Assembly: GCA_014650415.1 (NCBI GenBank)
Contig: BMUX01000001.1
Location: 434,001-498,000 of the forward strand
Direction: 5' to 3'
Length of the DNA stretch: 64,000 bases
Origin: Streptomyces spiroverticillatus
GTDB lineage: Bacteria; Actinomycetota; Actinomycetes; Streptomycetales; Streptomycetaceae
Positions 60,309 through 64,000 of the stretch are shown piece by piece. Made by a program: the position numbers and the translations under genes. Below the pieces are notes generated by a model, which saw only the letters and a program-made list of their open reading frames with translations, had not been told where the DNA came from and made no database searches. Each line of letters begins with the position of its first letter. The first letter of the stretch is position 1.

Positions 60309-60815
60309 ACGCGGCGTATGCGGATCGCGTACTGCTCCGGGTCCGGCTTCCGCAGGGACGCGAGCAGAACGCGTTCGGTGAGCGTCGTGCGGGTGCCGTC
60401 GGCGGGGCTCACCGGGGGGCCGCCCCGTCCGCCCGGCCCGGCGGATGTCGACGAGGAGCAGCAGCGAGGAGAGGAAGAACAGGGCCACGGCAGCCGGGAA
60501 GAGGGCCTCCCCCCAGTCCCCCTCGGCTGCGCTGGACCCGGCTGCGACCAGCGCCAGGACGATGGCCGCGCCGTACAGCACGCGCGTCGCCCGCCAGCCG
60601 ACCGGGCCGCGCGGGATCCCCCTACCGTCCGGCGCCGACGGACGCCGGGACGGCAGCAGCAGCCGTGCGGGCAGCACTGCCATCGTCAGCGCGAGCACGG
60701 CGAACGCGCCCCGGAACGCGCCGAGCTCCACGGCCCCCGAGGTCACCGCCGCCGCCAAGGCCACCGCTCCCGCCGCACCCGACACCGCCCGGGTCGTTCT
60801 TCGTACCGCCGCCAT
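60305..60815 (-). pseudogene. four-helix membrane protein gene with an apparent frameshift
   Basis: ATG 60815, after AAGGGGGAGG, begins a protein with four hydrophobic helices (the last, ALFPAAVALFFLSSLLLLVD). After VDIRRAGRTGRPP the frame runs on for over 450 codons through antisense of other genes, while a neighbouring frame continues VSPADGTRTTLTERVLLASL and ends RIRRV at 60305. The switch lies at a six-G run, 60414-60419. One base lost or gained there would restore a protein of about 170 residues. It may be a true mutation, a sequencing error, or a slippery site. Confidence 0.65.
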
Positions 60816-60850
60816 GCCCTCCCCCTTCCGGCCGACCGGCTCCCCCACGC

Positions 60851-61393
60851 TCAGCCGGTCTGCTGCCAGTACTCCACGTCGCCGCGCAGTACGTACGGCA
60901 CCAGTGCCCGCCGCTCGGACTCCCCGCCCTGCGCCACGACCAGGTACTTGCCTTCCAAGGTCACCGTGTCGCGGTCGGCGCGCCACAGGCGGGTGCAGGT
61001 GTCGGTCTCGCGATCGTAGGTGAAGGCCGTGACCGTGCGGTCGGTGAAGGCCAGATGGTGGCCGCCGGCCGGGAGGCCCTGCTCCACGGCCCGTACGGGG
61101 ATCACCAGCCGCACCCACTCGCCGGTCGCGGCGGTCTCGCGGCGGAACCGGAGTTTGATCTCCTCGGGGTCCGGCGGGGGCCCGTCGCCGTCCCACCGCC
61201 ACCAGAGGAAGAGGGCGAGCACGGCGAACACGCCCAGGGACACCAGGACTTTCCCCCACAGCGCGTCGGGGCCGAGCTGCCAGGCCGTCTGCACCAGCAT
61301 CGACACGGCGAGGAGCGGCAGGAGGGGCTGCACGGTGCGGTAGGCCCGCTTGAGGAACATCCCCGGGGCCGAGCCCCTCTCCCGCACCGTCAC
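60851..61393 (-). CDS. YcxB-like membrane protein
   Basis: A 180-residue protein with two membrane helices near residues 22-60 and a C-terminal beta-rich cytoplasmic part (FTDRTVTAFTYDRETDTCTR, then YVLRGDVEYWQQTG). It resembles small YcxB-type proteins, whose function is unknown. It starts with GTG 61393 and is followed 35 bp later by the frameshifted membrane-protein gene, probably one operon. Confidence 0.65.
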   Translation of the reverse strand: MTVRERGSAPGMFLKRAYRTVQPLLPLLAVSMLVQTAWQLGPDALWGKVLVSLGVFAVLALFLWWRWDGDGPPPDPEEIKLRFRRETAATGEWVRLVIPVRAVEQGLPAGGHHLAFTDRTVTAFTYDRETDTCTRLWRADRDTVTLEGKYLVVAQGGESERRALVPYVLRGDVEYWQQTG

Positions 61394-61552
61394 GTCCGGT
61401 CACCCCTCCCGCCCTCCGCGTGCAACGCCGTCTCCCCGCGTCTTGCCCCGGCTCCCGGTGCCATTCCCTGGGCACACACCGTCCGCCGGGCGCCCCCTTG
61501 CCGGTAAGGACTCCTCCGGCAACCGGTGAGTTGACAGGCCCGCCGGGGCGTT

Positions 61553-62212
61553 TCAGGCCGGGTCCGGCCCGGCCCGCAGGACCGCCCCGATCCCCGTCAC
61601 CACGGCCCGCAGCCCCTGCTCGAAGCTCTCCTCCGTCTGCGCGAAGATCACCGGCCCGGACTGTGCCGCCAGCGGGTACGCGGCGAGGCGTTCCGCGCGG
61701 GCGGCGAGGTCGTAGCCCCCGTCCGGGTCGGCGTCGGGGGCGGGGCCCATCGACTGCTCCTCGATGACGTAACCGATCGTGTAGCCGTACGCCGTGAACC
61801 AGGCCCGTGCCGCCCCGGCCGGTGTGAAACCCCCGTCCACAAGGGTGCGCAGGTGGGCCTCCATGGGGGCGGCGTAGGACAGGTCGGTGAAGTGCGTGCC
61901 GCTGTAGACCTTGGCGCCGTCGCGGTGGCGCAGGAGGTGGGCGCGCAGGCCGCGCATGGCGAGCACCAGCGCTTCGTCCCAGGCCAGACCGTCGGTGTGG
62001 CCCATGAAGTCGGCCGTCATTCGGCGCAGCATCTCGGTGGCCATCTCGTCGAGCAGGGCCTGTTTGTTCTTGAAGTGCCAGTAGAGCGCGGGGGCTTTGA
62101 CGTCCAGCTCCTTGGCGATGAGGCGCAGGGTCAGCCCCTCCAGCCCCACCTCGTTGAGGAGTCGCAGGGCCGTCTCGGCGACCAGCTTCCGGTCCAGTTT
62201 CGTCGTAGCCAC
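61553..62212 (-). CDS. TetR-family regulator (TetR_C type)
   Basis: A 219-residue TetR regulator: KLVAETALRLLNEVGLEGLT, LRLIAKELDVKAPALYWHF, and a C-terminal tetracycline-repressor-like domain. It is divergent from the FAD monooxygenase gene. Two copies of TTAACAGCGTTAA lie in the 38-bp gap and over the start of that gene, and are the obvious operators. TetR(B)-class partners often control modification or export of aromatic drugs. Confidence 0.92.
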   Translation of the reverse strand: MATTKLDRKLVAETALRLLNEVGLEGLTLRLIAKELDVKAPALYWHFKNKQALLDEMATEMLRRMTADFMGHTDGLAWDEALVLAMRGLRAHLLRHRDGAKVYSGTHFTDLSYAAPMEAHLRTLVDGGFTPAGAARAWFTAYGYTIGYVIEEQSMGPAPDADPDGGYDLAARAERLAAYPLAAQSGPVIFAQTEESFEQGLRAVVTGIGAVLRAGPDPA

Positions 62213-62221
62213 CTTGACAAT

Positions 62222-62270
62222 TTAACAGCGTTAAGCGCAGGCTGGCGAACATGGAACTTAACAGCGTTAA
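62222..62270. promoter_or_regulatory. two TetR operators, TTAACAGCGTTAA
   Basis: Identical 13-bp imperfect palindromes (TTAAC-n3-GTTAA) at 62222-62234 and 62258-62270, 36 bp apart. The first is 10 bp from the regulator's start, the second lies inside the first codons of the monooxygenase gene as annotated. Confidence 0.85.
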
Positions 62271-63726
62271 GGACACCTCCGGAATCGACACTTCCGCGAT
62301 CACCGAGACCTCCGTGCTGATCGTCGGCGCCGGACCCACCGGCCTCGCCCTCGCCTGCGACCTCGCCCGGCGCGGCGTCGACGCCCTGGTCGTCGAGCGC
62401 GCCGGCCGCCTGTTCCCCGGCTCGCGCGGCAAGGGCCTCCAGCCGCGCACCCTGGAGGTCTTCGACGACCTCGGGGTCGTGGACGCGGTCCTCGCGGCGA
62501 GCGGTCCCGCCCCGGTCGGCATGGCCTGGGGCGCGGACGGCTCACGCCTCGGCCCGTACGACATGTTCGAGCCGACCGAGCGCACCGAGGCCGAGCCGTA
62601 CGCGGGGCGGCCCCGGATGATCCCCCAGTGGCGGACGCAGGAGATCCTGCACGCGCGGCTCGGGGAGCTGGGTGGCACGGTCCAGTTCGACGCTGCGGTA
62701 GCCGAGTTGACGCAGGACACCGACGGCGTCACCGTCCGCCTCCACGACGGGCGCCGCATCCGCGCCGCCTACCTGGTCGCCGCCGACGGCGGGCGCAGCA
62801 CCGTACGCGGCGCACTCGGCATCCGCATGGACGGCGAGACCGTCGACCCCGCGCCCATGCTCGTCGCCGACGTCCGCGTACGGCCCGAGGCGCTCGACCG
62901 GGACAACTGGCACCTCTTCCCGCAGGCCGAGGACGGTCTCCTCGCGCTGTGCCCACTGCCCGGCACGGACGACTTCCAGCTGATGGCCCAGTACGCCGAC
63001 GAGACCGCCACCCCCGACACCTCTCCGGACGGCGTACGTCAACTCGTCGGCGCGCGCAGCCACTTGAGGCCCGACGACATCGCGCACGTCCTGTGGACCT
63101 CCGACTTCCGCCCGCGCGCCGCCCTCGCCGAGCGCTTCCGCAACGGGCGCGTCTTCCTCGCCGGGGACGCCGCGCACATCCACTCCCCGGCGGGCGGCCA
63201 GGGCCTCAACACCTCCGTGCAGGACGCGTACAACCTCGGGTGGAAGCTCGGCCAGGTACTGCGGTACGGGGCCGATCCCGCCCTCCTCGACACGTACGAG
63301 CAGGAGCGCCGCCCCGTCGCGGCGGACATGCTCGGCCTCAGCACACAGGTGCACCGGGGCGAGCGGCAACGCGGCGCTGCCACCCAGCAGTTGGGGCTCG
63401 GCTACCGGGGCGGACCGCTGTCGGCCGGTGCCGCCGGGGCGCTGGAGGCGGGCGACCGCGCACCGGACGCCCGCCTCGCGGACGGCACGCGGCTGTTCGA
63501 CGCCTACCGGGGGCCGCACTTCACGCTGGTGGCGGTGGGGGCGGCGGCCCCGGCGGCGTACGAGTACGAGAAGGACTGGCTGCACACCGTGCACGCGCCG
63601 GGGCTGGCGGCGTACGGCGAGGGGCTCTTCCTGGTCCGGCCGGACGGGTATCTGACCTGGGCCGGGCGCGACGGCGGCGAACTGGCCTCCTACGTGGGCC
63701 AGTTCGCCGCCTCGGTCATGCGGTAG
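62251..63726 (+). CDS. FAD-dependent aromatic monooxygenase
   Basis: A 491-residue class A flavoprotein hydroxylase (PheA/TfdB, rifampicin-monooxygenase-like). The GAGPTG at residues 26-31 binds FAD, AADGGRSTVRGALGI is the DG motif, and FLAGDAAHIHSPAGGQGLNT (near 303) is the GD motif. The C-terminal thioredoxin-like domain is present. ATG 62251 has no clear ribosome binding site, and the second TetR operator falls on codons 3-7; a leaderless start or a start further in is possible. It is likely induced by the aromatic ligand of the TetR partner. Confidence 0.9.
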   Translation: MELNSVKDTSGIDTSAITETSVLIVGAGPTGLALACDLARRGVDALVVERAGRLFPGSRGKGLQPRTLEVFDDLGVVDAVLAASGPAPVGMAWGADGSRLGPYDMFEPTERTEAEPYAGRPRMIPQWRTQEILHARLGELGGTVQFDAAVAELTQDTDGVTVRLHDGRRIRAAYLVAADGGRSTVRGALGIRMDGETVDPAPMLVADVRVRPEALDRDNWHLFPQAEDGLLALCPLPGTDDFQLMAQYADETATPDTSPDGVRQLVGARSHLRPDDIAHVLWTSDFRPRAALAERFRNGRVFLAGDAAHIHSPAGGQGLNTSVQDAYNLGWKLGQVLRYGADPALLDTYEQERRPVAADMLGLSTQVHRGERQRGAATQQLGLGYRGGPLSAGAAGALEAGDRAPDARLADGTRLFDAYRGPHFTLVAVGAAAPAAYEYEKDWLHTVHAPGLAAYGEGLFLVRPDGYLTWAGRDGGELASYVGQFAASVMR

Positions 63727-64000
63727 CCGGGGGCGGGCCCGACGGGAGCGGGATGCCGGAGAGGATCGGCAGGATCACCGACTCCTCGTAGTCCATGTGG
63801 GCGGTCAGCTCCTCGGACATCCGGGTGAGTTCGGCGAGGAAGGTGCCGGGGTCGGCGGTCCTGAACTCCCTTATGTGGGCGGCGAGTTCGGACTTCAGGT
63901 CGGCCACCTTGCGGTGCTCCTCCCGGAGCCGGGCGAGGGCCTCCGCCAGGTGCGGCTGATGGTGCTCGATCTGGGGGAAGACCGCCGCGTCCTCGCTGCG
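63716..64000 (-). CDS. hemerythrin-like (HHE) domain protein, 5' end beyond the window
   Basis: The last 94 residues of an HHE-type helical protein. Metal-ligand candidates are seen in VFPQIEHHQPHLAEAL, EEHRKVADL and HMDYEESVILP. The frame is open to the window edge, so the start lies outside; the GTG at 63907 is internal. Its stop overlaps the monooxygenase 3' end by 11 bp. It probably binds a di-iron centre for O2/NO sensing or is a DUF-type relative. Confidence 0.8.
   Translation of the reverse strand, partial: RSEDAAVFPQIEHHQPHLAEALARLREEHRKVADLKSELAAHIREFRTADPGTFLAELTRMSEELTAHMDYEESVILPILSGIPLPSGPPPATA

Noticed and set aside
58938..62759. A 1273-codon open frame on the minus strand
   Set aside because: It crosses several real genes in antisense. 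Only the segment from 60815 down to about 60415 resembles a protein, the membrane protein with the frameshift.

Overview
The window is a stretch of core Streptomyces chromosome. The DNA is very GC-rich, codons end mostly in G or C, GTG starts are common, and the gene content and order (accA2, pnp, deoC, sigQ-afsQ1-afsQ2, add, deoA, cdd with a BMP-type nucleoside transporter, nonulosonic-acid genes) match what I recall of the S. coelicolor SCO49xx-SCO488x neighbourhood. No rRNA, tRNA, CRISPR array, transposase or plasmid origin is visible.

Layout. 0-7 kb: biotin-dependent carboxylase alpha subunit, TetR and DeoR regulators, an LpdA-type flavoprotein, gamma-glutamylcyclotransferase and purine nucleoside phosphorylase. 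7-15 kb: a repeat-rich gap, a phosphohexomutase-family enzyme, a three-gene GTPase/membrane-protein cassette of unknown function, and a deoC-aldehyde dehydrogenase operon. 15-23 kb: membrane glycosyltransferase, secreted protein, uridine kinase, the sigQ/afsQ1-afsQ2 signalling locus with a visible AfsQ1 box, VanZ-like and PspC proteins. 23-31 kb: adenosine deaminase, hydrolase-like protein, calcium/proton antiporter, LysR/MFS pair, L,D-transpeptidase, ECF sigma factor. 31-38 kb: STAS protein, an ABC transporter with two-component system, a second membrane glycosyltransferase. 38-44 kb: thymidine phosphorylase, a TipA-like MerR regulator, then an accessory patch (small proteins, XRE/DUF397 pair, lipoprotein). 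44-52 kb: a nucleoside ABC transporter with cytidine deaminase, its BMP lipoprotein, and an M20 amidohydrolase. 52-59 kb: a nonulosonic-acid (sialic/Kdn-like) glycopolymer cluster. 59-64 kb: small membrane and unknown proteins, then a TetR/FAD-monooxygenase pair and a hemerythrin-like gene cut by the window end.

The clearest system is a dispersed nucleoside-salvage regulon. The 12-bp palindrome CTACGCGCGTAG, exact or with two changes, lies just upstream of six separate units: pnp, deoC-aldehyde dehydrogenases, add, deoA, the transporter-cdd operon, and the BMP lipoprotein gene. I did not see it elsewhere in the window. Together the products import nucleosides, deaminate and phosphorolyse them, and split deoxyribose-5-phosphate into glyceraldehyde-3-phosphate and acetaldehyde; the aldehyde dehydrogenases plausibly finish the path. 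The regulator is not proven; the DeoR-family gene at 2852-3835 is a candidate.

A second theme is a family of intergenic repeats (box A around GGGGCGCGGGGAACTGCGCG and box B around TTTAGGTGAAGGGGCGGGG) at six places. One copy sits in frame inside the CMP-nonulosonate cytidylyltransferase gene and adds about 60 residues to the enzyme, so the element appears to have moved into a coding sequence.
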